Assembly (NCBI GenBank): GCA_034679345.1
Contig: JAXDAY010000022.1
Span: 26,477-90,476 of the forward strand
Reading direction: 5' to 3'
DNA from: JAXDAY01 sp034679345
GTDB taxonomy: Bacteria > Eisenbacteria > RBG-16-71-46 > CAIMUX01 > VGJL01
Length of the DNA: 64,000 bases
In this document: positions 1 to 8,193 of the stretch, piece by piece
How the letters are laid out: each line of letters starts with the position of its first letter
How positions within the stretch are numbered: position 1 is the first letter of the stretch
Translations under genes and position numbers: made by a program
The notes under the pieces: generated by a model
Seen by the model: only the letters and a program-made list of their open reading frames with translations
Database searches by the model: none
Told to the model about the DNA's origin: nothing

Positions 1-41
1 GCGCCGGGGTGGTAGAACCCCTGGTTATCAAGGGGGAATCT

Positions 42-2033
42 ATGCCGCGACGACTGGCCCTATCCTCGCTCCTCGTCCTGCTCACGCTTTCCAGCGCTTC
101 GGCCGCCCGGCAGGCGGCTCCCGACTCCCTGATCCAGCGGATCGCCTCGGTCGGGGATTCCTCGGCTCATGAAGGGGCCGCGGCGATCGTCGTCTCGGAT
201 CGAACCGAGGTGATGGTCGAGAGAACGGGATTGGGCCACGTGCATCGAAGCCGTCTCGTCAAGATCCTCTCCGAGGAGGGCGCGCGCGATCTCGCAACCC
301 TCCGGTTCGACTACGACCCGGCGTCGAATCTCATCCGTCTCGACTCGATCCGGTTGATCCGCGCCGACGGCAGCGTCATGGCGATCGATCCCGCCACAGC
401 CGTCGATTTGCCCGCGCCTGCGGACATGATCTACTGGGGCGCCCGGATGAAGGTCCTCTCGCTCCCGCGGCTGCGCGTCGGCGACGCCGTGGAGACCCGC
501 ACCTACAAGAAGGGATACCAGATCGCGTATCTGCAAGACTCGGAGCCGGTGGGCGAGGAGGACGAAGAGCGGTACATCCCACCCATGCGGGGTCACTTCT
601 ACGACGTGGTCACCTTCCGCGAATCCCTGCCGATCGCCGAAAAGAGCTATCGCCTCCAGGTCTATCGGGACAAACCGATCCAGTTCGCCGTCTATAACGG
701 CGAGCTGCGATCCTCCCTTGCCTTCGCCGACTCGTTCTTCGTCTATGCGTGGGAGGCGAACGACGTCCCGGCCTACGTGGCAGAGCCGAGGAGCCCCGAC
801 GACACCGACGTTCTCCCGAAAGTCGTGCTCGCGACGGTCGAGAGCTGGCAGGAGAAATCGCGTTGGTTTCATGAAGTCAATGAGCCGGTTTTCGCCGCAG
901 ATGATGGAATCCGGCGGATGGTCGAGCAGCTGACGAAGGACCTGCGCTCCGACGACGAGAAGATGGCCGCGCTCCTCCACTGGGTGGCCCAGGAGATCCG
1001 CTACTCGGGCTTGTCGATGGGCAAGGGCGAGGGGTACACGCTCCACCCGGGAGTCATGTCGTTCGAAGAGCGTTGCGGAGTCTGCAAGGACATCGCCGGC
1101 ATGCTTGTCACGATGCTGCGGGCGGCGGGATTCACGACCTACCCGGTGATGACCAATGCCGGCTCCCGCGTGGAGGCCATCCCGGCGGATCAGTTCAACC
1201 ACTGCGTCGTCGCCGTCGAGCGGGCGGACGGCTCCTTCACGATGCTCGATCCCACCTGGGCGCCGTTCGACCGGAGCGTCTGGTCGAGGCTCGAAGGGGA
1301 GCAGCACTACGTGATCGGCTCTCCCCGGGGAGAGGGCCTCACGCAGATCCGGACATTCGCGCCGCAGGAGAGCCGGCTGGCGATCGATGCGCGCTCACGA
1401 CTGCTCGCCGACGGGACCCTGGAAGGCACGATCACGCTCGAAGGCGCCGGCGCGTCGGACTCCCGGCTGCGCGGCGCGATCGGGGAGGCGCCCGCCGCGA
1501 ATCGCGAGGCGTTCTTCGCCACGGTGCTCGCCCCATTGGGGCCCGGCGTCGAGATCACGCGGGCCGAGGCGACCCAGCCGAGGGACTTCTCCCGCGACAC
1601 GCGCTGGATCCTCGGATTCCGGGTGCCGCGCTACGCGGCCGCTACGGAGTCGATCCTCGCCTTTGTCCCGCCTGCCGTGCGAGTCGCCGCCGAGAACGGC
1701 CGACTGACGCGACTTCTCTCCTTCACACAGATGGATGAGCGCGAGAATGAGGCGCTGCTCTGGTTCACGCAGGAGGTGATCGCGCGCGACCTCGTGGAGA
1801 TGCCGGCCGGATTCCGGGTGACCGGGGAGATCGACAGCGTCCGCGTCGATGCCTCGGCCGGCTCCGTGCGCGCGGAGACGAAGCCCTCTGGGGCGAGGCT
1901 TCATGCGGAGGTGCGCGCGGTGACGGCGAAACGCACCGTTCCGCCGCATGAGTGGGCCGGAGCGGCCGAAGCGGCCGATTCCCTGCGAGCGTTCGGACGG
2001 CGCCTGGTGTGGGCGGAGAGGGGGGGGCGATGA
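42..2033 (+). CDS. DUF3857 / transglutaminase-like exported protein
   Basis: 663 aa. A Sec signal peptide (about residues 1-21, ending ASA) is followed by a DUF3857-type N-terminal region (about 45-210) and a transglutaminase-like core. The core keeps a CGVCKD motif (Cys345, Cys348), a His in FNHC (about 387) and an Asp in LDPTW, so the Cys-His-Asp triad looks complete. The last third is beta-rich with no motif I recognise. Such proteins are normally periplasmic or secreted; the substrate is unknown. I prefer ATG 42 to GTG 9 because AGGGGG lies about 6 bases before it and the signal peptide begins there. The stop overlaps the start of the next gene, a diverged paralogue, so the two are probably translated together. 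Confidence 0.85.
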   Translation: MPRRLALSSLLVLLTLSSASAARQAAPDSLIQRIASVGDSSAHEGAAAIVVSDRTEVMVERTGLGHVHRSRLVKILSEEGARDLATLRFDYDPASNLIRLDSIRLIRADGSVMAIDPATAVDLPAPADMIYWGARMKVLSLPRLRVGDAVETRTYKKGYQIAYLQDSEPVGEEDEERYIPPMRGHFYDVVTFRESLPIAEKSYRLQVYRDKPIQFAVYNGELRSSLAFADSFFVYAWEANDVPAYVAEPRSPDDTDVLPKVVLATVESWQEKSRWFHEVNEPVFAADDGIRRMVEQLTKDLRSDDEKMAALLHWVAQEIRYSGLSMGKGEGYTLHPGVMSFEERCGVCKDIAGMLVTMLRAAGFTTYPVMTNAGSRVEAIPADQFNHCVVAVERADGSFTMLDPTWAPFDRSVWSRLEGEQHYVIGSPRGEGLTQIRTFAPQESRLAIDARSRLLADGTLEGTITLEGAGASDSRLRGAIGEAPAANREAFFATVLAPLGPGVEITRAEATQPRDFSRDTRWILGFRVPRYAAATESILAFVPPAVRVAAENGRLTRLLSFTQMDERENEALLWFTQEVIARDLVEMPAGFRVTGEIDSVRVDASAGSVRAETKPSGARLHAEVRAVTAKRTVPPHEWAGAAEAADSLRAFGRRLVWAERGGR

Positions 2034-3907
2034 TGCGCGGGATGGAGGTCGCTGCTTGCGCGATTCTGATCGCGGCTTTCGCATGGAGCGGGCCTTCCGC
2101 CGAACCGCTCGGCCCGCCAATCGAGGATCTCCGCGCGCTACGCACGGACGGTTTCGCGGAAGTCGCGGATGCGGTCGTTCTCTACTCGGGCGTGGCGATC
2201 ACGCTCGAGCCGGACGGGCGCATCACGCGGCGCGTCCGGCTGGTGCGGCGTTTCCTCACCGACCGCTCGATCGCCTACCTGGGAGATCCGCGGATCGCCT
2301 ACGACACGAGCCGCCAGGAGCTGGAGATCGAGGTCAATCGCACCTTCATGCTCGACGGCACGGAGGTGAACGCAAAGCCGCACGCGTTCAACGAGGTCGC
2401 GCCCGAGCGTCTCGCCTCGTGCCCGGATCGGATGAAGGTCCAGGAGATGGTCGTCAGCCTCGTGGGGCTCGAGCGCGGCTGCCTGACCGAGCTTCTCTAC
2501 GCAGTCCGCGATACGCTCCCTTGGCGGCCGTGGCTCGATGGGATCGAAACGGTCGGCGGCGAGGCGCCGGTTCTGTCCGCGGAGATTCGGATCGAGGTTC
2601 CGCAGCCGCAGGCGCTCCGGCATGCCACGCTCCACATGCAAGCCGAACCGGAGCTGCTCGGTCCCGGACTCTTCGTGTGGAAGATGGGACCGCTCCCCGC
2701 GTTCCCGCGGGAAGGAGGGATCGATCACGCATCGATTCTCCCTGCGCTCGTCTATTCCACTTGCCCCTCGTGGGATGACGCCGGCTCGTGGATTCGATCC
2801 CGGCTCTCCGCGGCGGCGAGTCCCGACTCGGCGATCGCATCATGGACCGAGGCCTCGATGCTGGGGGGGCGCCCGCCGATCGACGATCGCGACCGCATCC
2901 GCCGCGCCGTGCTCCTGCTCTCCGAGCGGACGATCGCCGCGGAGGACTCCCCATGGACGCTCTGGGGAGAGCCGCGCCCCGCGGCGCGGACATTCGAGAC
3001 CTCCTGCGGCAATCTCCTCGATCGAGCGGCGCTCGGGTGGGCCGTGCTCCGGCAGTGGGGGATCGAGGCGGTCCCGCTGCTGGCGCGGCGGGAGGCCTTC
3101 GTCCGCGAGGTGCCCGGGCTCTCCCAGGTGGACGACATCTGGCTCCGCGTGCCGTTCGGCGACATCGCGGTCGGGTCGGGCCGATTCGGCGAGGCGATTC
3201 CGCCCGATGAGGGAGCCGAGCTCCTCCTCCTCGGGCCGCAAGGATCTCAGCTCCTCTCCGGCGCTCCGCGGACGTCGACCTGCCGGCTCAAGGCCCGTCT
3301 TCGCGAGAAGGAGGATGGCTCCGTCGACGGCCAGGTTGCGCTGCGGGTGGGCGGCGCCGCGTGCAGGGGGCTGGACGCCTCGGATTTGAAGCGATTCCTG
3401 GACGACCTTGCCGCCTCCGTCTGTCGCGCGGCTGAGATCGCAAGTTATCAGATAAACCGCTTGGGACCCGACTCCCTCGACTGCCTCCTATCGATCCAGG
3501 GGCCTTCCCTGGGCGAATCGATCGGGGGAGACCGGAGGAGGCTCGCGCTGCCCACGCTGTCGGGGATCGAGCGGAGCGCATGGCCGGCGAATCTCGACCT
3601 GAATCGGCAGAAGCGCGCTACCCCGATCCGTCTACCCGGTCTCATCTTCGAGGAGACCGAGCTGCGCCTGGAGCCGCTCTCGGCAAGCCGCGTGCTGATC
3701 GCGCCTGGGGAGACGAACCGTCAGGGAGCCGGGGCCTCGGTCGCCGTGCAAGTCGACCGCGATGGAGAGGCTTGGATCTTCCGCCGAATCTTCCGCACGA
3801 CCCGGCGCGAGATCGAGGCGGCCGACTACCCTGAGTTCAAGCCCGTGCTGCTCGAGAGAGCTGGGGTGAGGAGCGCCGCGATCTATCTGGGCCGGCGCGG
3901 GCAGTGA
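2030..3907 (+). CDS. DUF3857-type exported protein with degenerate transglutaminase core
   Basis: 625 aa with an N-terminal signal peptide (hydrophobic stretch at about residues 6-20). The N-terminal 190 residues resemble the DUF3857 region of the upstream gene (pairs such as LEPDGRITRRVR and FMLDGTEVNAKP). A Cys remains at about residue 325 (SCGNLLDRA) where a transglutaminase nucleophile would lie, but I see no matching His or LDPT-type Asp, so catalysis is doubtful. The ATG at 2030 overlaps the upstream TGA (ATGA) and has a G-rich Shine-Dalgarno; ATG 2033 and ATG 2042 are alternatives. Probably a paralogous partner of the upstream protein. Its exact role is unknown. Confidence 0.75.
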   Translation: MMRGMEVAACAILIAAFAWSGPSAEPLGPPIEDLRALRTDGFAEVADAVVLYSGVAITLEPDGRITRRVRLVRRFLTDRSIAYLGDPRIAYDTSRQELEIEVNRTFMLDGTEVNAKPHAFNEVAPERLASCPDRMKVQEMVVSLVGLERGCLTELLYAVRDTLPWRPWLDGIETVGGEAPVLSAEIRIEVPQPQALRHATLHMQAEPELLGPGLFVWKMGPLPAFPREGGIDHASILPALVYSTCPSWDDAGSWIRSRLSAAASPDSAIASWTEASMLGGRPPIDDRDRIRRAVLLLSERTIAAEDSPWTLWGEPRPAARTFETSCGNLLDRAALGWAVLRQWGIEAVPLLARREAFVREVPGLSQVDDIWLRVPFGDIAVGSGRFGEAIPPDEGAELLLLGPQGSQLLSGAPRTSTCRLKARLREKEDGSVDGQVALRVGGAACRGLDASDLKRFLDDLAASVCRAAEIASYQINRLGPDSLDCLLSIQGPSLGESIGGDRRRLALPTLSGIERSAWPANLDLNRQKRATPIRLPGLIFEETELRLEPLSASRVLIAPGETNRQGAGASVAVQVDRDGEAWIFRRIFRTTRREIEAADYPEFKPVLLERAGVRSAAIYLGRRGQ

Positions 3908-3926
3908 GGCTAACCTCCTTTTCCAC

Positions 3927-3955
3927 TTGACCCTGCGCGATCGGACCGCGACTAT
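3927..3955 (+). promoter_or_regulatory. possible sigma70 promoter before infA
   Basis: TTGACC, 17 bases, GACTAT. The -35 is good but the -10 is weak. Just downstream (3964-3980) a hairpin GTGGCGA-AAG-TCGCCAC lies in the presumed infA leader. Confidence 0.3.
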
Positions 3956-4058
3956 CACTGCTTGTGGCGAAAGTCGCCACCTCGCGCGGGGAGGGGGGGA
4001 CGCCGATTCCGATGGATGAGTCGGCCGCGGCCATCCCCCGGCATCGGGAGGCCAGAGA

Positions 4059-4349
4059 GTGAAGAAGAAGAGACCCTTCTATCCCAAGAAGAAGGGTGAC
4101 CGTCCCAAGCCAGAGCTCGAACCCGGGCCAACGGCGAAAGACGACGCCATCGTGATGGAGGGAACGGTCCTGGAGACCCTTCCCAACACCCAGTTCCGGG
4201 TCGAAGTCGCGGGTGGGCATGTCGTTCTCGCCCACATTTCGGGGAAGATGCGGAAGCATTTCATTCGGATCCTCGTCGGTGACAAGGTCCTCGTCGAGCT
4301 CTCCCCGTATGACGTGAACCGCGGTCGGATCACCTACCGGTTCAAGTAG
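4059..4349 (+). CDS. infA: translation initiation factor IF-1
   Basis: 96 aa. Residues 26-96 are a near-consensus IF-1: the block GHVVLAHISGKMRKHFIRI, the LSPYDVNRGRITYR end and the OB-fold spacing are all present. IF-1 binds the ribosomal A site on the 30S subunit with IF-2 and IF-3 during initiation. The protein carries about 24 extra basic residues at the N terminus (KKKRPFYPKKKGDRPKP); ordinary IF-1 has about 72 residues. The GTG at 4059 is supported by GGGAGG 7 bases upstream, and no other start in frame precedes the conserved core. The gene is not in a ribosomal-protein operon here, which is common for IF-1 outside proteobacterial and Gram-positive S10/spc clusters. Confidence 0.93.
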   Translation: MKKKRPFYPKKKGDRPKPELEPGPTAKDDAIVMEGTVLETLPNTQFRVEVAGGHVVLAHISGKMRKHFIRILVGDKVLVELSPYDVNRGRITYRFK

Positions 4350-4561
4350 GAAGCCCTCCCCGAAGAACGGGAGACCGAAGAGCTAGAACCCACGGCTCGG
4401 GTCCCCGATCGCCGCGCCCGCCTGCCCGAGGCCGCCAAGTAACCGCCGTGAAAACGCGCGCGCCGCCCACTCAGGGCTGGCGATCCGTTGGGCCATCCTG
4501 CTAGGCTGAGCGCGCCCGTAATGGACCTGTGCTCCTGCTGTCCGGGAAGGGTTGGGAGTCG

Positions 4562-5506
4562 ATGATCGAGCCGCATCGCGTGGTCGGTGGTCTGATCGGC
4601 CTGGCCGTCGGTGACGCGCTTGGCGTGCCCGTCGATTTCGAGTCGCGAGATGCTCGGTTGGCGGATCCGGTGATCGACATGCGGGGCGGCGGCGCGCATG
4701 GACAACCTCCCGGGACCTGGTCCGACGGCACATCCCTCGCCTTCTGCACGGTCGACGCGCTTCTCACGCCCGCCTACAGCGTGGAGCGCCTCGCGAGGAA
4801 CTTCGCGCTCTGGCTCTCGGACGGCTTCTGGAGCCCGCGCGGCGAGATCTTCGACGTGGGAGGGCCGACGCGAGCGGCCATCCTCAGGATCATGGACGGG
4901 GAATGGCACGGCCATTCGGGATCGGATCTCGAGAGCGACAACGACAATGGCTCCCTCGTGCGCATACTCCCCGTGATCATGGCGTTCAGCCGCCGGTCGA
5001 TCCCGTTGATGCTCGAGCGGGTCCACCAGGCTTCGGCGGTCACCCATGCCCACCCCCGCTCGCTGATGGGCTGCGGGATCTACGCGCTCGTCGTGCGCAA
5101 TCTCCTCTTCCGGAGATCGACACTCGCGGCTTACCGCTACGCGGCCGAGGACGCCCGCAGGCTGTACTCGACCGACCCGTACCGCCCCGAGCATCGCCCC
5201 TTCCGATACGTCCTGCGCGGCACCGTGGGCGAGCTCCAGGAGGTCTTTATCCGGGGCGACGGTTACGTCGTGCACACGTTGGAGGCCGCGCTCTGGTGCA
5301 TGCTCAACACGCACAACTTCCGGGACTGCGTTCTGAAGGCCATCAACCTGGGAGAGGATGCCGACACGCTCGGCGCCGTCGCCGGCGGACTCGCGGGGGT
5401 CGCATACGGGTTCAACGCGATCCCGCCGGAATGGGTCGATGCTCTCGTTCGCAAGGACGAGATGATCGATCTCGCCAACCGGTTCGCAACCGTCGTGACC
5501 GCCTGA
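4562..5506 (+). CDS. ADP-ribosylglycohydrolase (DraG/ARH family)
   Basis: 314 aa, the usual length of the family. Family signatures are visible: GLAVGDALGVPVDF near the N terminus, the GTWSDGTS block that corresponds to the metal-binding TDDT/SDDT motif, a mid-protein HPRSLMGCG helix, and the C-terminal GEDADTLGAVAGGLAG motif that supplies the second set of Mg ligands. These enzymes remove ADP-ribose from proteins or from ADP-ribosylated small molecules. The motif here reads SDGT rather than TDDT, so one acidic ligand may be replaced. ATG 4562 is chosen because a GGGAG element precedes it and the conserved start IGLAVGDALG follows closely. Likely cytoplasmic. No cognate ADP-ribosyltransferase is nearby. 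Confidence 0.88.
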   Translation: MIEPHRVVGGLIGLAVGDALGVPVDFESRDARLADPVIDMRGGGAHGQPPGTWSDGTSLAFCTVDALLTPAYSVERLARNFALWLSDGFWSPRGEIFDVGGPTRAAILRIMDGEWHGHSGSDLESDNDNGSLVRILPVIMAFSRRSIPLMLERVHQASAVTHAHPRSLMGCGIYALVVRNLLFRRSTLAAYRYAAEDARRLYSTDPYRPEHRPFRYVLRGTVGELQEVFIRGDGYVVHTLEAALWCMLNTHNFRDCVLKAINLGEDADTLGAVAGGLAGVAYGFNAIPPEWVDALVRKDEMIDLANRFATVVTA

Positions 5507-5519
5507 GAGGAGATTCCCG

Positions 5520-6740
5520 CTGGGCCCCCTTTCGAGCCGGACGAAGTACCTGTGGGTCGTCCTGCTCTACTTCGCCCAGGGGTTTCCCTTCGGGATCGTC
5601 TACGACTGCTTTCCTGTCTACTTCCGCCTGCACGGCGTGGGCCTCAAGGAGATCGGGCTCCTCAGCCTGATCGGCCTGCCGTGGAGCCTCAAGTTCTTCT
5701 GGTCCCCGTTGATCGATCGCTACGGCGAGAAGCGCCGCTGGATCTCCGCGTGCCTGCTCGCGATGGCCGTCCTTCTATGGATCCTTCCGGTCGTCGATCC
5801 GTCGCAGCCCTCTCCGCTTCTCTGGGCGCTTCTGATCTCCTTCACCGTCTTCTCCGCGACGCAGGATGTGGCGATCGATGCCTACACGATCGGTCTGCTC
5901 GATCGCCGCGAAGTGGGGACCGCCAACGGCATCCGCGTGAGCGCCTACCGGGTCGCGCTGATCGTGGGAGGCGGAGGGATCGTGGCGCTGGCGGAGGGGG
6001 TCTCGTGGCGGGCTCTCTTCGCGATCGCGGGAGTCGCGATGGGTCTGCTCGCCCTCGCCGCGATCCGGGCGCCGCGGATCACGGTGGGCGCGGGCGGAGA
6101 CGGCTGGGCCTTGCGGGCCCTCGGCGAGTGGGTTCGCCGTCCCGCGGCGCTCGCAGTCTTCGTCTTCATCATGATCTACAAGCTCGGAGACGCCGCGATG
6201 GGGCCCATGGTGAAACCCTTCTGGGTCGATCGGGGGATGAGCCTTCTCGAGATCGGGATGATCTCGACGACATTCGGCATCGGCGCCACGATCGCGGGCG
6301 CTCTCGTCGGCGGGTGGATCGCTTCGCGAATCGGCCTCTTCCGAAGCCTGTGGATCCTGGGCCTCTTCCAGGCGGGATCGAACCTGGTGTACGCGGGAGT
6401 CGCGACGATGGACGCGCCGCGCGCGGCGATCTACTTCGCCTCGCTCTTCGAGTCGTTCACGAGCGGTCTCGGGACCGCCGCGTTTCTCGCCTTCCTCATG
6501 GCGATCTGCCAGAAGGAGCACGCGGCGGTGCAGTACGCGCTCCTCTCGGCCCTCTTCGGCCTGACGCGCTCGATCGCGGGCGGTTGGAGCGGCTGGGCGA
6601 CCGAGCGGCTCGGGTACAGCTCGTACTTCGCGATGACCTTCCTCCTCGCGCTTCCCGCCTATCTTCTGCTCCCCTGGGTAGCGCGCTACCTGCGCTCGAT
6701 CCCCGACCCCGAGGGAGGTCCCGAGACGGCAGGAGGCTAG
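5520..6740 (+). CDS. MFS permease, AmpG-like, with CTG start
   Basis: About 406 aa with roughly 12 hydrophobic segments. The loop after the second helix (WSPLIDRYGEKRRW) and the helix containing SATQDVAIDAYTI resemble the AmpG/acetyl-CoA-transporter branch of the major facilitator superfamily. Homology extends upstream of the first GTG (5637): the frame is open from 5520 and encodes a first membrane segment (YLWVVLLYFAQGFPFG). The only plausible start there is CTG 5520, preceded by AGGAG with a 7-base spacing. The gene begins 13 bases after the ADP-ribosylglycohydrolase stop and may be co-transcribed. Substrate unknown; muropeptides are one possibility by AmpG similarity. Confidence 0.82.
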   Translation: MGPLSSRTKYLWVVLLYFAQGFPFGIVYDCFPVYFRLHGVGLKEIGLLSLIGLPWSLKFFWSPLIDRYGEKRRWISACLLAMAVLLWILPVVDPSQPSPLLWALLISFTVFSATQDVAIDAYTIGLLDRREVGTANGIRVSAYRVALIVGGGGIVALAEGVSWRALFAIAGVAMGLLALAAIRAPRITVGAGGDGWALRALGEWVRRPAALAVFVFIMIYKLGDAAMGPMVKPFWVDRGMSLLEIGMISTTFGIGATIAGALVGGWIASRIGLFRSLWILGLFQAGSNLVYAGVATMDAPRAAIYFASLFESFTSGLGTAAFLAFLMAICQKEHAAVQYALLSALFGLTRSIAGGWSGWATERLGYSSYFAMTFLLALPAYLLLPWVARYLRSIPDPEGGPETAGG

Positions 6741-6820
6741 CGCGCGGCGGGCGCCTCTGACGGGGATGCCACGGCCCTCACGCTGCGCTATCGTGATCTC
6801 ACCGAAGGAGGGAAGCCGAA

Positions 6821-7516
6821 ATGCACGCCCTGCTCTATCTCTGGGATCTGGGAGACCGGTTCGACGCCGAGGCGCTACGGCGCCGGGCGATCGAACGGGG
6901 GCCGGCCTTCGAACGTCTTCCCGGGCTCGTGTCGAAGACCTTCGTCCTCGACGAGGAGGGCCGGCGCTTCGGCGGCTTCTACATCTGGCGGAATCCGGAG
7001 GACGCCGACCGATTCCTCGACTCGGATCTCTTCGCATCCAGCGTGGCCTCGATGGGAGCGCCGCGCGTTCAACGGTTCGAGATTCCCGCATTCGTGGGGC
7101 CCGCCGCGGATGCGATGGTCCTGCCGCCGAAACGGTTGAGCTTCAATCACGCCATGATCTACGCAAGGGACGTCGACCGATCGCTCGCCTTCTACAGCGG
7201 GAGGCTCGGGTTCGAGCTGATCGAGCGCGACGACGGTTACGCGCGCCTCACGGCTCCTGGCGGCGGATCGACGCTGGCGATCCACCTCGCCGAGGCCGAC
7301 CGAGAGCTGCCGCGCAGCGAGGGGATCCGGCTCTACTTCGAGATCGAGGAGATCGACCGGCTCTGCGATCGGCTCGCCGAGGCGGGGATCGCGTTCCTGC
7401 AGCCGCCGAAGGAGATGCCGTGGGGCTGGCGGCACGCCTACCTCAAGGATCCCGACGGGCACGAGATCTCGATCTACCGGGCCGGTGAGGGTCGATTCAA
7501 GGCGACTTCCCGATGA
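6821..7516 (+). CDS. YdhR-like + glyoxalase/VOC two-domain protein
   Basis: 231 aa. Residues 1-95 look like a YdhR-type ferredoxin-like alpha+beta domain (SKTFVLDEEGRRFGGFYIWRN with the DRFLDSDLF helix), normally a putative monooxygenase fold. Residues 107-224 are a VOC/glyoxalase domain (ARDVDRSLAFYSGRLGFEL ... YLKDPDGHEISIY). His in FNHAM and Glu in GHEISIY are candidate metal ligands. Catalytic activity cannot be assigned. AAGGAGGG precedes ATG 6821. The stop overlaps the response-regulator start by ATGA, so this gene is translationally coupled to a two-component system and may be part of its output or sensing. Confidence 0.78.
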   Translation: MHALLYLWDLGDRFDAEALRRRAIERGPAFERLPGLVSKTFVLDEEGRRFGGFYIWRNPEDADRFLDSDLFASSVASMGAPRVQRFEIPAFVGPAADAMVLPPKRLSFNHAMIYARDVDRSLAFYSGRLGFELIERDDGYARLTAPGGGSTLAIHLAEADRELPRSEGIRLYFEIEEIDRLCDRLAEAGIAFLQPPKEMPWGWRHAYLKDPDGHEISIYRAGEGRFKATSR

Positions 7517-8193
7517 GCCCCCGTGTCCTCGTCGTCGAGGACGACGCGAAGATCGCGCATCTCGTCGCGAAGAACCTGGGCGCCCACGGCATGGAGTGCC
7601 GCGTGGCGGAGGACGGCATCCGCGGGCTCGAGGTCTTTCGCCAGGAAGGGGCCGATCTCGTCGTCCTCGACCTGATGCTCCCTGGAATGGACGGGCTCGA
7701 GCTGTGTCGGCGGATCCGCGCGGAGAGCCGCGTGCCGATTCTGATGCTGACCGCGCGCCGGGGGGAATCGGAGGTCGTCCTCGGTCTCGAGATCGGCGCG
7801 GACGACTACATGACCAAGCCGTTCGGAGTCCGGGAGCTGGTGGCCCGTGCGCGCGCCCTTCTGCGCAGGGCGGCCCCCGAGGAGGACGCCGTGGTCCAGG
7901 CGGGCGACATCGTCGTCGATCCGGGGCGAAGGAGAGTGGAGGTCGCGGGCAAGCTCGTAGACCTGACGACGCTCGAGTTCGACCTCCTCCACTTCCTGGC
8001 CGCGCGCGCCGGGCGCGTTTTCACGCGCGACCAGCTCCTCGAGCAGGTCTGGGGGAAGGATCGATTCGTCGATCACAGGAGCATCGACTCTCTGGTGAGT
8101 CGAGTGCGCCGCAAGATCGAGGCCGACCCCGCGCATCCCAGGATCCTGCAGACGGTCTGGGGCGCCGGGTATCGACTTGCGGAGCGGCCGTGA
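7513..8193 (+). CDS. OmpR/PhoB-family response regulator
   Basis: 226 aa. A receiver domain occupies residues 4-116 with the acidic pair at 10-11, the phosphorylation site Asp53 in VVLDLMLPGMDG and the conserved Lys in YMTKPFG. Residues 125-224 form a winged-helix DNA-binding domain of the OmpR/PhoB kind (LTTLEFDLLHFLA, FTRDQLLEQVWG, SRVRRKIE). It should be phosphorylated by the kinase encoded immediately downstream and act as a transcription factor. It overlaps the preceding YdhR-VOC gene (ATGA) and the following kinase gene (GTGA). The signal and regulon are not apparent from the sequence. Confidence 0.95.
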   Translation: MSPRVLVVEDDAKIAHLVAKNLGAHGMECRVAEDGIRGLEVFRQEGADLVVLDLMLPGMDGLELCRRIRAESRVPILMLTARRGESEVVLGLEIGADDYMTKPFGVRELVARARALLRRAAPEEDAVVQAGDIVVDPGRRRVEVAGKLVDLTTLEFDLLHFLAARAGRVFTRDQLLEQVWGKDRFVDHRSIDSLVSRVRRKIEADPAHPRILQTVWGAGYRLAERP

